A stretch of 21,277 bases of DNA, taken from positions 1 to 21,277 of the forward strand of contig JALLBK010000803.1 in the NCBI GenBank assembly GCA_036940085.1. The letters run 5' to 3'. Below, in pieces: positions 8,892 to 17,037 of this stretch. The notes below the pieces were generated by a model. The model ran no database searches and had not been told where the DNA came from. It saw nothing but the letters and a program-made list of their open reading frames with translations. The translations under genes were made by a program, and so were the position numbers. Each line of letters opens with the position of its first letter. Position 1 is the first letter of the stretch. Origin of the DNA: Discostella pseudostelligera. Taxonomy: Eukaryota; Bacillariophyta; Thalassiosirophyceae; Thalassiosirales; Thalassiosiraceae.

Positions 8892-11267
8892 ATGCCTACT
8901 CTCAGGAAAGTCTCCTCCACTCCTCCGCAGTCAATGACAACGGCAATAGACAACAATACCATGATCCTGCCCGAGTCGCCTTCTCGTCTCCTCCGTAGTA
9001 GTAGCGGCAGGGCAATGCCCGCGGGTGCTTCTGCTTCGTCGCCGATGGCGAGAGCGGCGTCAAAATCAATGACGAAGACGGCAGACGATGACAACAACAA
9101 ATCCATCAGCCGCAGCGTCACACTCAACAACGACGACGACGACAGCACGCCATCCCAGCCCAGTACCATGGCAATCAAGTCAATGCGATCGATGACTACG
9201 ACAATGACACCCTCCAGAATGCCGCTGCCCAGGATTACATCAAATACGACGTCTATATCTGTCGCGGTGACCACTACTGCGGGTATGAATCTCGTCCAAT
9301 TATACAGCCCGGTCAAGGCGGCACGGACGGTGATGGAACGCAAGAGACGTAGGCGTGAAGATGCTGACTACGACGAGGACGAAGCTGATGAAGACGAGGT
9401 TGACAGCGAAAAGAGATCGAATGTAATGACGGCAGCAGTTACAGATGAAAATCTTAGTGCTGGCATGACACCACCCTCAACGACACCAATGGCAATGCCG
9501 TCGTCGTCTTTGGAGACTACCAGCACCACCATCACACCGGCTAGGAAGAAACTATCTCTTCGCCCAACGAATCATATCACTCCTACTAGTACCACTTCTT
9601 CTGCTGCCCCTACTGCTACTGCCACCTCCACCATCCTTCCCAGTGGCACTCTACGTGATGCTGGACCCAGCAAGACATGGCGCATCAAAATTGGCTCACC
9701 CACCTCCTCCCACTCCTTCAAAGAGAAAATCACTCCACCCGTTGAATGGATGTGTCACACCTGTTGCTCCGGAGGTCACATACCCTCGTTGGCGGAGGCA
9801 TGTGATAATTGTCGAAGGAAGGGATATTCTCATCGATCATCCTCGGAACAGTTGGTAGATCAGCAGCAGCATCATCAGCAGCAGCACCAGCGATTGCATC
9901 TTCCCCCGAGTATGGTATCCACAGTTACCCCTACACGCTGTGGTGTCATGATCAGCGGAGTCAGTCCTCATCGGATTGCAGCAGCAGGAGGAGGAGGAGG
10001 AGGAGGTGGTGGTAGTGGAGAAGAGGCGTTTGAAATGGACGTGTTGGATGGAGACTTTGATTGGAATGAAAATGAAATTGATCGAGCGCAGATGTGGCAA
10101 CGGGAGCATCAGCAACTGGAATCGGGAGGGGAGGAGAATGAGGTTGTGAATGCTACGACTACTTCGACGACTACAACTGTCGCTAGCACCAGCACTCCAC
10201 CGACACAGAAGAAGTGGGTGGACATTAATGGTAGTAGTACTGCCAATATCAAGACCATGGTTTTCGTTAAGAAAGAGGTGGATAGTAGTGGTGCGTCAAT
10301 GAATGTATCCAAATCGAGCGGCAGCAGCAAGAGCAGCAGTTCCACCAAAAAGAAGAGGACCGTGAAGCAACGTCTTCCTAATAATCATCCTCCGTCGTCA
10401 ACCAAACTTCCTCAGCAACAATTAAACCAATATCCAATTGTGCACACCAACGCAAAGACAACGGTGAAGATGGAACACTCACCCTCTACCAATCAGTTAC
10501 TCTCCAACAAAAACAATAAAGGCAACAAACACGGCCACAACACCATTCAAAACATCTCGCAACCATTCATCCTCTACGACACGAATGACGACGATCACAT
10601 CAATGCCGTACATAACATTGTCCGTCGTGACATTTGGGAGGGGTTTGTGGTAGGTTCGTCTGGCGAACCCACCATGCTAAATACGACTCCAGTGACAAAT
10701 GGTGATAATACCAACGAGGAGGAGGATGGTGCAGGTGCCGATGCTGGTGTTGCAGGCACCAAGGCTGCCGGTGGTGGTAGTACTACCACTACTGCTACTG
10801 CCGATGCTACTGCCGATGCTACTGCCGATGTCAATCGTAGCTCCAGTCGATTGGAACGATACGCTGGGACCATTGGCTTCCGCTGTCGTTTCTGTAAGTG
10901 CGCCCCGGCGTCGGAACGTGCCGAAAAGAGTGCGGTCTATCCCCGATCGTTGGAACGGATCTACTTATCGAATATTCGATTTCAGAGGGATCATATCTTG
11001 TGAGTTAAAGTTAATTTTTGTTGTGTTGTCGTTTGTTTGATTGTCCATGATGTGTTCCATCGATTCTAATGTCAACGTTTGTTCCAATGTTTCTCCAGGC
11101 AATGCACCTTCATTCCCAAGGAAATCAGCGACCTTTACACCCGTCTCAAAGAAAGCAAGGGTGTCACACGCGGGAAGAAGAAGTATTGGGTGACGAGTGC
11201 AATCCAACGTGGCTTGTGCAATGGAGAGAATGGCATTGTATTTTCGCAGACAGTGTCGTCATTGTAA
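8892..11267 (+). CDS. Low-complexity protein with two candidate zinc modules and a diatom-type C-terminal domain
   Basis: Exons 8892-10999 and 11099-11267 join across a 99-bp intron (GTGAGT...CTCCAG, phase 2), giving 758 residues. I start at the first ATG in frame; the frame is open upstream but has no ATG. Most of the protein is Ser/Thr/Asn/Gln-rich, with an acidic stretch near 155-175, poly-Gly near 360, and a 12-bp tandem repeat coding Ala-Thr-Ala-Asp. Two ordered islands stand out. The first is W286-M-C288-x2-C291-x12-C304-x2-C307, followed by RRKG, somewhat like a RanBP2-type zinc finger with a longer loop. The second is the C-terminal block from about 660: C665-x2-C668, YPRSLERIYLSNIRFQRDH701-x3-C705, IPKEI, KKKYWVTSAIQRGL, NGIVF. 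From memory, this block recurs in many diatom proteins of unknown function. Nuclear or nucleic-acid work is plausible but unproven. Confidence 0.75.
10794..10829 (+). repeat. Three perfect 12-bp tandem copies, GCTACTGCCGAT
   Basis: The in-frame minisatellite lies inside the zinc-module gene and codes (Ala-Thr-Ala-Asp)3. Perfect identity suggests recent expansion. Confidence 0.8.
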
Positions 11268-11862
11268 TGAAGATAATTGTTATCGAAGGCGCCATCTTTT
11301 TGACGCTTTACCTTCCCAATATCATCAACAAGGACATCATCAACTTCTAATCTTTCTATCTCTATTTCTGCGTCACCAGAGAGAATGGAAACAAAGTCAA
11401 TTAAGATTGTACGGCCCTTCCTTTCGTATCTCCCTCAGTGCTCTCGGTTGGATTCATTGTTCACTGATACAGATACTTCAAACAGGAGGAAAATAATTCT
11501 ATTCTAAAATACAGTTCATAATCATGATGTGTGTGATCGGTGATCGCTCATCGCAAAGACAGTGGATAATAGCGACTCCAAATTGTGTGCACCACCCTTC
11601 CACTGAGTTCAGTACCAGGCATGAACCCGCCATGCTGTAGCTTTCACTTAGGAATTAGTATTTTTTAGAATTCGTTCAGATCCTACAGAACCATTTTTCA
11701 AGAAAAGTGGCGGGAAATCGAAGAATGAGAGATCCATGTGTCCGTGATAAGATAATCTACACCAAAAGTACCTCCCATAGCCCCCGCTCGACCACCCACT
11801 ACTATCTACGTTGACCCTCATCTCGTACACTCTCTCCCTCTTCATTAACCTCTCCAATTATT
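11268..11862. other. Intergenic region upstream of ftsZ
   Basis: 595 bp between the zinc-module gene and ftsZ, both on the plus strand. It holds the 3' UTR of the former and the promoter of the latter, with one E2F-like site. A pyrimidine-rich tract just before the ftsZ ATG fits a transcription or translation start zone. No RNA gene or supported ORF was seen. Confidence 0.5.
11707..11717 (+). promoter_or_regulatory. E2F/DP-like site (GTGGCGGGAAA) upstream of ftsZ
   Basis: GTGGCGGGAAA matches the 3' half of the E2F consensus perfectly, with one mismatch in the T run. It is 146 bp upstream of the ftsZ ATG. Plastid division genes are often cell-cycle phased in algae, so E2F control would make sense; not demonstrated here. 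Confidence 0.35.
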
Positions 11863-13834
11863 ATGACACCACGCTACTCTAAATTGCGATCAATCATCGC
11901 ATTGGCTTTGGCGTCGGCATTCGCGACAGTGACAGTGGTCGAAGAAGTGGCGTCATTGCAGATGCCACCGCCGCCGCAACTGCTACCAGTATTGCCAACT
12001 ACCGATACTAACAGTCATGGATCACTTGTGCAAAGAATTAGTGGTCATCGTCATCGTCATCATCAACAACAACGGCGGCATTATCGGCAAATACGGCACC
12101 ACAATAAATGCACTGCGCGTTCAATAGTACTATTCTCTTCTACAGATGATGAGAATGAGTTTTCAGATTTTGATGAAGATATTGGAGCAACAGCCGAAGG
12201 CAGACAACAACAACAACAACCGAAGCAGCAGCAACAACAATCCACAACATTTCAAACAGAGGGTGGTGTGATAATGCCCGAGGGGGGTGCTAATCCATGT
12301 GTTATCAAGGTAATAATATCTCGTCGTGTTTATGTCCTATTTTTATTTGTTGTTGTTGTTGTTGTTGTNTATTTGTTGTTGTTGTTGTTGTTGTTGTCAT
12401 GTATTTTCATCATCGATTGGAGAACGAGACAAGGTATAGCTAATCGAACAGGATTTGGGGGGAGGGGGGAGGGTAGAAAGGATTGAAGGGGTGTCAATTT
12501 CGTCGTTGATCATTGTTTCCCTACTGTTTTTTGACGTCGTATCCAACTTCACTCATTATTTTATCATGCAAACATCATTCCTCAATATTCTGTTATCAAC
12601 TTAGGTGCTAGGAGTAGGAGGCGGGGGTGGAAATGCTGTCAACCGAATGATCCAAACCCGTATCGACGGCGTTTCCTTCTGGGCAGTCAATACCGACGCA
12701 CAGGCACTCGCCAAATCTCTGGCACCCAATGTGTTGAACATTGGACGGACGGTCACACGTGGATTAGGTGCCGGGGGTGTCCCCAACGTTGGCAAAGCCA
12801 GTGCTATGGAAAATGCCAAGGAGATACAAAGTATTGTCAAGGGGAGTGATATGATATTTATTACAGCCGGAATGGGGGGTGGTACTGGCAGTGGTGCTGG
12901 ACCGGTGGTGGCAGAAATTGCAAGGGATGAGGGTTGCTTGACCGTGGGTGTGGTAACGAAACCATTTGCTTTTGAGGGACGGAAACGAATGCAGCAAGCT
13001 GAGGCGGCAATTGCCGAATTGCGTAAACATGTGGATACGCTGATTGTGGTTAGTAATGATAAGTTATTGCGGATTGTGCCGGAGAACACACCGGTTACCG
13101 ATGCATTTCTGGTGGCAGATGATATATTGAGGCAGGGTGTGGTGGGTATATCGGAAATTATCATCAAGACGGGATTGGTCAATGTTGATTTTGCCGATGT
13201 TCGCGCCGTAATGAAAGATGCTGGCACAGCGCTCATGGGTGTAGGCACCGGTGTGGGGAAGACACGTGCCACCGATGCGGCCGTGGCGGCTATATCAAGT
13301 CCATTGCTCGATTTCCCAATTAGTGAAGCGAAACGCATTGTATTTAATGTTGTGGGCGGGAGTGATTTGGGATTGTCGGAAATTAATGCGGCGAGTGAGG
13401 TGATATATGAGAATGCTCACGAGGATGCGAATATTATCTTTGGAGCGTTGATTGATCCGGATATGGGTGATGAGGTTAGCATTACGGTATTGGCATGCGA
13501 CTTTCGTGAGACGAAGACGGGAGGAGGAGGGGAAGGTGGCGCTAGTAATAGCGAGCCGGCACTATCGGCAGTCTCATCAGCATCGTCGTCTGTGGGGGTG
13601 GCGAGGAATGGTGATGGAGAGTATCGTAGCCCAAACTTTTACAAGGAGAGGAGAGAGTTGACACGTAGTCCCCTTGGACCGGATGCAACTGTGGAAGAGA
13701 CACGGACGGCGATTACACGGGGATTCAAGCGGCCAGAACAACCATCACCTACATCATCGTCATCGAGAGAGGAGGAGAGAGGGTCGTTTGGGAAGAGGAA
13801 GGGTGGATTTTTCAGAAGACTATTTGGTGGTTAA
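11863..13834 (+). CDS. ftsZ: Plastid division protein FtsZ (plastid-targeted)
   Basis: Tubulin-like GTPase that forms the plastid division ring. Exons 11863-12309 and 12605-13834 join across a 295-bp intron (GTAATA...CTTAG, phase 0), giving 558 residues. The presequence has a hydrophobic core ending ALASA-FATV (Phe20 after the expected cleavage), which fits the ASAFAP-type plastid signal of diatoms, then a His/Arg/Gln-rich transit region. The FtsZ core starts CVIKVLGVGGGGGNAVNRM at the exon junction. The GTP-binding signature GGGTGSG is at 240-246 and the catalytic T7 loop NVDFADV at 342-348. The core ends near VSITVLACDF, and a low-complexity tail ends in the basic/aromatic GFFRRLFGG. The usual C-terminal DFL-type peptide for FtsA/ARC6 partners is not seen. 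I judge it plastid rather than mitochondrial from the presequence and core. Confidence 0.93.
12347..12398 (+). repeat. (TTG)n microsatellite with an unresolved base, in the ftsZ intron
   Basis: Two TTG/GTT runs are separated by a short break that includes the only N in the window, at 12369. The ambiguity at a repeat suggests allelic length difference or an assembly problem. It lies in the intron, so coding is not affected. Confidence 0.85.
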
Positions 13835-13946
13835 ATTGTGGAAGAAGTGGTTTCTTTTATGTTAGATACAGCGAGATCGATAACATTACATATTGATGAA
13901 GATTGCGTAACATCATTGCATTAGCTCTTCCAACACCATTCGTCCA

Positions 13947-15080
13947 TTATCTTTCACTCTTTGCACTCTCCCTCGTCACAATCTCCAACGCCTCTTTCAC
14001 ATCTTGTTCCGGTACGAAGCTGAACCATTTATCGATGGCGAACTTTGCCTCTTTCAATAAACTAACCAGCTCGGTCAAATCCATCGTCTCCTCCTCACCA
14101 TCACCACCACCCCTACTCTTCTTCATTTGATACAAGTATTCCGCCCTAGCATCCTCCAATGCAGTTTGTAATGCATTCCTATACAAATCACGTGCATCCA
14201 AATCACTTCGAATCACCTCTACGGTGCTTGGCAATCGATCTTGTCGTATCAATGCCCGTTTCTCTTCTGGAGTGCCGCTAAATACATATTGATTCGGATT
14301 GTAATTCAAATTGGTAGTGTAGATATTCAATGCTAGCCGTACTGGACTATTCATTTCACGTTGTTTTTCGATTTTGGATAATCGATTCCATTGACGACGT
14401 TCTCCCATTAATTCGATTGGTTCGAATAGTTGGGGTGCAAGCCCGACTGATATCGATTGTCGTTTGCGCTCTTGGGCTTTTTGTTGTTGTGCCATTATCT
14501 CCCCGACTATGGGAGGAAGCATCCCGTAGGGATCGGTGCGGGAGACGGTTGGATCCGAGGGTGTGACGAACTCTAGTGGTGAGGATAGTAATTCGTCTAA
14601 CTTCTTTTGCATGATGCCATCATCGTTTTTGCTGTCGGCGTTATTATTCCGTCGTTGAACGTCCTCGGCCGCTGCCAATGTTTGATAGACGTATAATCCT
14701 ACACGTGCTGCCGGGAGGAGGTATGGCAAGGGTGCTGATGGTCGTGTTGCTGGTCCATTCTTTTCTGCATCTCTGCTGTTGCTACTACCCACGCTATTGC
14801 TGGTACTGGTGCTGCCGACGCCATCCTTCATCGGAGAAATAATGCCCATGGGCCTTGCCAGATACAACTCTTCATCCAAATCTTGGGAGAATGCCGGCTG
14901 GGGAGACGACAAGGCAGTGAAGGCTGGAATGGAGGCGATCGTCGTCATTGCCGTCGCTCGTTGGCGTACATTGTTCAAGAAGGCTCGTCGCGATGAGGAT
15001 GAGTTCAACGAGCAGCTGATAGTATCATCGCACGATGACCATGCCATAAGGATGATGAAAGTTGGAAACGGCGGAAGCAT
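13947..15080 (-). CDS. Unknown thylakoid-lumen protein with Tat-type presequence
   Basis: No introns seen; 377 residues if the ATG at 15080 is used (A at -3). An in-frame ATG at 15110 would add 10 residues. Residues 1-16 are hydrophobic, like an ER signal for a secondary plastid. Then comes SSSSRRAFLNN (twin Arg31-Arg32), a mildly hydrophobic stretch, and PAFSQD at about 62-67, the pattern of a Tat-dependent thylakoid transfer domain with a lumen cleavage site. The mature part is hydrophilic and mostly helical in look. It contains PYLLPAARVGLYVYQTL, a Pro-rich DPYGMLPPIVGEIM, NLNYNPNQYVFSGTPEEK, and a C-terminal helix pair, DLDARDLYRNALQTALEDA and LLKEAKFAIDKWFSFV. I do not recognise the family. 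The helical end loosely recalls PsbQ-like lumen proteins, which I would not claim. It is convergent with ftsZ, 112 bp away. Confidence 0.75.
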   Translation of the reverse strand: MLPPFPTFIILMAWSSCDDTISCSLNSSSSRRAFLNNVRQRATAMTTIASIPAFTALSSPQPAFSQDLDEELYLARPMGIISPMKDGVGSTSTSNSVGSSNSRDAEKNGPATRPSAPLPYLLPAARVGLYVYQTLAAAEDVQRRNNNADSKNDDGIMQKKLDELLSSPLEFVTPSDPTVSRTDPYGMLPPIVGEIMAQQQKAQERKRQSISVGLAPQLFEPIELMGERRQWNRLSKIEKQREMNSPVRLALNIYTTNLNYNPNQYVFSGTPEEKRALIRQDRLPSTVEVIRSDLDARDLYRNALQTALEDARAEYLYQMKKSRGGGDGEEETMDLTELVSLLKEAKFAIDKWFSFVPEQDVKEALEIVTRESAKSER

Positions 15081-15131
15081 GATGGTGGGTGGTGGTGTTT
15101 CATGGTGCATCAGTGCATCCACCCGTATTAC

Positions 15132-15143
15132 TTTTGGCGGGAG
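15132..15143 (+). promoter_or_regulatory. E2F/DP-like site 1 of 3 (TTTTGGCGGGAG)
   Basis: First of three E2F-like sites within 60 bp upstream of the lumen-protein start. Same core as the site at 199-210. Confidence 0.45.
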
Positions 15144-15158
15144 GAGGGGGGAGGAAGG

Positions 15159-15172
15159 TTTCCCGCCAAAAA
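15159..15172 (-). promoter_or_regulatory. E2F/DP-like site 2 of 3 (TTTTTGGCGGGAAA on minus)
   Basis: A full match to the canonical E2F/DP site, in the opposite orientation to site 1 and 79 bp upstream of the preferred lumen-protein ATG. Confidence 0.5.
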
Positions 15173-15179
15173 TGAGATG

Positions 15180-15190
15180 TTCCCGCCAAA
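15180..15190 (-). promoter_or_regulatory. E2F/DP-like site 3 of 3 (TTTGGCGGGAA on minus)
   Basis: Another full canonical E2F match, 21 bp from site 2 (two helical turns) and 3 bp from the 16-bp palindrome that follows. Confidence 0.5.
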
Positions 15191-15192
15191 TT

Positions 15193-15208
15193 GGTCGAGT
15201 ACTCGACC
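15193..15208. promoter_or_regulatory. Perfect 16-bp palindrome GGTCGAGTACTCGACC
   Basis: Both halves pair perfectly with no spacer, as expected for a site bound by a dimeric protein. It directly abuts the E2F cluster in the upstream region of the lumen-protein gene. The factor is unknown. Confidence 0.5.
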
Positions 15209-15235
15209 GACGCCGCCGGATCGTCTTCGTCCGCA

Positions 15236-15382
15236 ATGTCGGCAACTCCAATGTCCAATAACAAGCAGCAACCTGTGAGAAGAGTGATTGACGAGTGGAG
15301 GAATGATGATGAAGAAAGAAGGAACGAGGAAGAGAGAGAGATCGAAGGATCTGAATCAATAATCGATGGACTTCAAGAATAG
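15236..15382 (+). CDS. Possible small charged protein or first exon (48 codons)
   Basis: An ATG-started frame divergent from the lumen-protein gene. It has a Ser/Asn/Gln start, then a highly charged, helix-prone segment (RRVIDEWRNDDEERR, then Glu-rich), ending IIDGLQE before the stop. It matches no family I know. It could be a small protein, the first exon of a gene whose later exons I could not find before 15721, or simply open by chance. It sits right of the E2F cluster, which could then be a bidirectional promoter. Confidence 0.2.
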   Translation: MSATPMSNNKQQPVRRVIDEWRNDDEERRNEEEREIEGSESIIDGLQE

Positions 15383-15697
15383 CTTAGTGTGAGCAGATCA
15401 TCCAATTTGCTTCTGTTTCCTCATTCATTAGGACAATCGACAATAGCCAAATACATTCTGTGTCTCGAGATTCAACTAAAACCTATTCATAATATATCTT
15501 TCTCCCGCACACCGAGTTCTCCCTTTTACAATGCTTTGTCGCCTTTGTTTCCCAGCACATCTCATATGTTCAAAACTTAATTCCTCAGCAGACAAAATTC
15601 TCCCCAACCGTGTCCATATGCACCTGTTCATCCCTCTTGCTCCCTCGTATCTCAAATTTTAATCATTCTCTCTATCTATCTGGACATGTGTAATTTG
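15383..15697. other. Gene-poor stretch left of the MOB gene 3' end
   Basis: About 315 bp of AT- and pyrimidine-rich sequence, probably holding the 3' UTR of the minus-strand MOB gene. The short open frames lack support. No RNA gene or strong repeat was seen. Confidence 0.5.
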
Positions 15698-15747
15698 CTT
15701 CCCCTTACTCAAATGATACTTTTACTTCCCCTTACTCAAGTGATACT
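15698..15747 (-). repeat. 27-bp tandem duplication spanning the MOB stop codon
   Basis: CTTCCCCTTACTCAARTGATACT occurs at 15698-15720 and 15725-15747 with one difference (22 of 23 identical) and a period of 27 bp, exactly nine codons. The TAA at 15722-15724 lies between the copies, so the codons for Tyr-His-Leu-Ser-Lys-Gly-Lys appear again in frame after the stop. Confidence 0.85.
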
Positions 15748-16453
15748 GTTTTCGAATAGGCTTCACCAACACCTCGAGCGGTTCCATCTCCCTTTCCGGC
15801 AATAATCCAAACTCGGTACAAAAGAACATGAAATGTTTAAAACATGTATTCAAATGAGGTGCCATCTGTAATGCCTCCAATGTTCCAAAGAAGGAACTGT
15901 ATATGATACCATAGACACGGAATAGTCTACGAAAGATTTGACCACAGAGTGCGGCAAAGGCTGGTGTTTGGAAGACACGTAATGCTTCCGCTTCATCATC
16001 GTCATCGGGGAACTTGGTTTCGTCATTGATTTGATCGGCGATCCATTGTAGGACATGTTCGACGTAGACTGGTGCCGAGACTGATACTGGTTGTTGTTGT
16101 TGCTGTGATTGTTCACCAGTAGTTCCAGTTGTTGTATTTGTTGAAGTAGGCTCACTCCATCTATACTCCACTCCACTCGGAAACCCCTCCCCAGGACGAA
16201 AGCTATCCAAATAGGGATCTTCGGCCATGACCGCCCATATAGTGCTCACATCATTGTAAAAGTCGACTGCGTGGACGGCAACCCAACCAGCGCAGGATTC
16301 ACCGGGAGGCAAGGCGACGGCATCGTCGAGAGACCCGCCAGCGCCAAGAGTTTGACGTGTGTAACCATGGAGACGATCACGGAGAGTGCCGGAACGATGA
16401 CGTAAGGGTTGGAAGGTGCCGGTGGAGGTGGCGGTGGGGCGGGACGACGACAT
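15722..16453 (-). CDS. MOB1/phocein-family protein without its zinc ligands
   Basis: MOB proteins bind and activate NDR/LATS-type kinases in mitotic exit and Hippo-like signalling. The single exon gives 243 residues against 216 in human MOB1A. Family landmarks in order: TLGAGGSLDDAVALPPGE (35-52), GWVAVHAVDFYNDVS (56-70), VEYRW (95-99), SAPVYVEHVLQWIADQINDETKFP (126-149), FRRLFRVYGIIYSSFF (174-189) and APHLNTCFKHFMFFCTEF (198-215). In human MOB1A zinc is held by Cys79, Cys84, His161 and His166. Here the Cys region reads AEDPYLDSFRPGEGF with no cysteine, and the His positions are Ile183 and Phe188. A Gln/Thr-rich insert lies at about 102-122. The fold assignment is solid; kinase activation is uncertain given the changed zinc site. 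Confidence 0.9.
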   Translation of the reverse strand: MSSSRPTATSTGTFQPLRHRSGTLRDRLHGYTRQTLGAGGSLDDAVALPPGESCAGWVAVHAVDFYNDVSTIWAVMAEDPYLDSFRPGEGFPSGVEYRWSEPTSTNTTTGTTGEQSQQQQQPVSVSAPVYVEHVLQWIADQINDETKFPDDDDEAEALRVFQTPAFAALCGQIFRRLFRVYGIIYSSFFGTLEALQMAPHLNTCFKHFMFFCTEFGLLPEREMEPLEVLVKPIRKQYHLSKGK

Positions 16454-17037
16454 GATAAATTTTGGGATAAATACTGTAGATTGTGTTGGACTCGATGATG
16501 ACGACGACGACGAGGGCTGTGGTAGTGATGAGATTGAAATACCTTTGAATCAATAGGCTAGACTATAACAATGATCTTGATCGCAAATAATGATAAAGGT
16601 CGTGGTCTCGGGTTGTGGGGGGTGTTATTGGGGCGGAAGGATCGATGTCGACAAGTAGGGAAGAATCGGCCACCATGGATCTTGGATCTTCTTCGGTGGG
16701 TGCGTGGTTTTCGGTTTTGTGGTGCTGGAAGAAGCGCGCCAAAAATAGTTTGTCATAGGAATTGGTATTGGAATGATGCACACAAGATAGAGTGAGCGGT
16801 CGAAGTGGGGCGTTCTATTCTGTGCTTTTCATGATGGTGCATTGCATGCATTGGTGGCGAATTCGCAAGCCCAAGCAGCGGCAGCGACATCATCATGTCA
16901 TTGCCATTGCATTGCCGTCATAATATCATCATTCTTCAGCAGTAGTGTAGAAGCCGTCGCCAGACAACCACTGTCGCCGCCATCGTATTCATCGCATTGA
17001 GAAGGTAGTACTGTTGTGGTTTGTTGGGATTCAGATA
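16454..17037. other. Divergent intergenic region, MOB / leishmanolysin-like
   Basis: 584 bp between divergent starts. It contains a (GAC)n tract near 16500-16516, an E2F-like GCGCGCCAAAAAT and a TGCATTGCATGCATTGG palindromic patch near 16845. A minus-strand open frame at 16563-16781 has no ATG and is not called. Confidence 0.5.
16734..16746 (-). promoter_or_regulatory. E2F-like site (ATTTTTGGCGCGC on minus)
   Basis: The TTTGGCGCG core fits the E2F/DP consensus. It is about 280 bp upstream of the MOB start and a similar distance from the peptidase start on the other side. Confidence 0.35.

Noticed and set aside
13947..15359. 470-residue version of the lumen protein
   Set aside because: It starts with TTG and the extra residues run through the E2F cluster and palindrome; the presequence logic fits a start at 15080 or 15110.
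16563..16781. 72-codon minus-strand frame in the MOB/peptidase gap
   Set aside because: It begins with GTG, has no internal supported ATG context and resembles no family.
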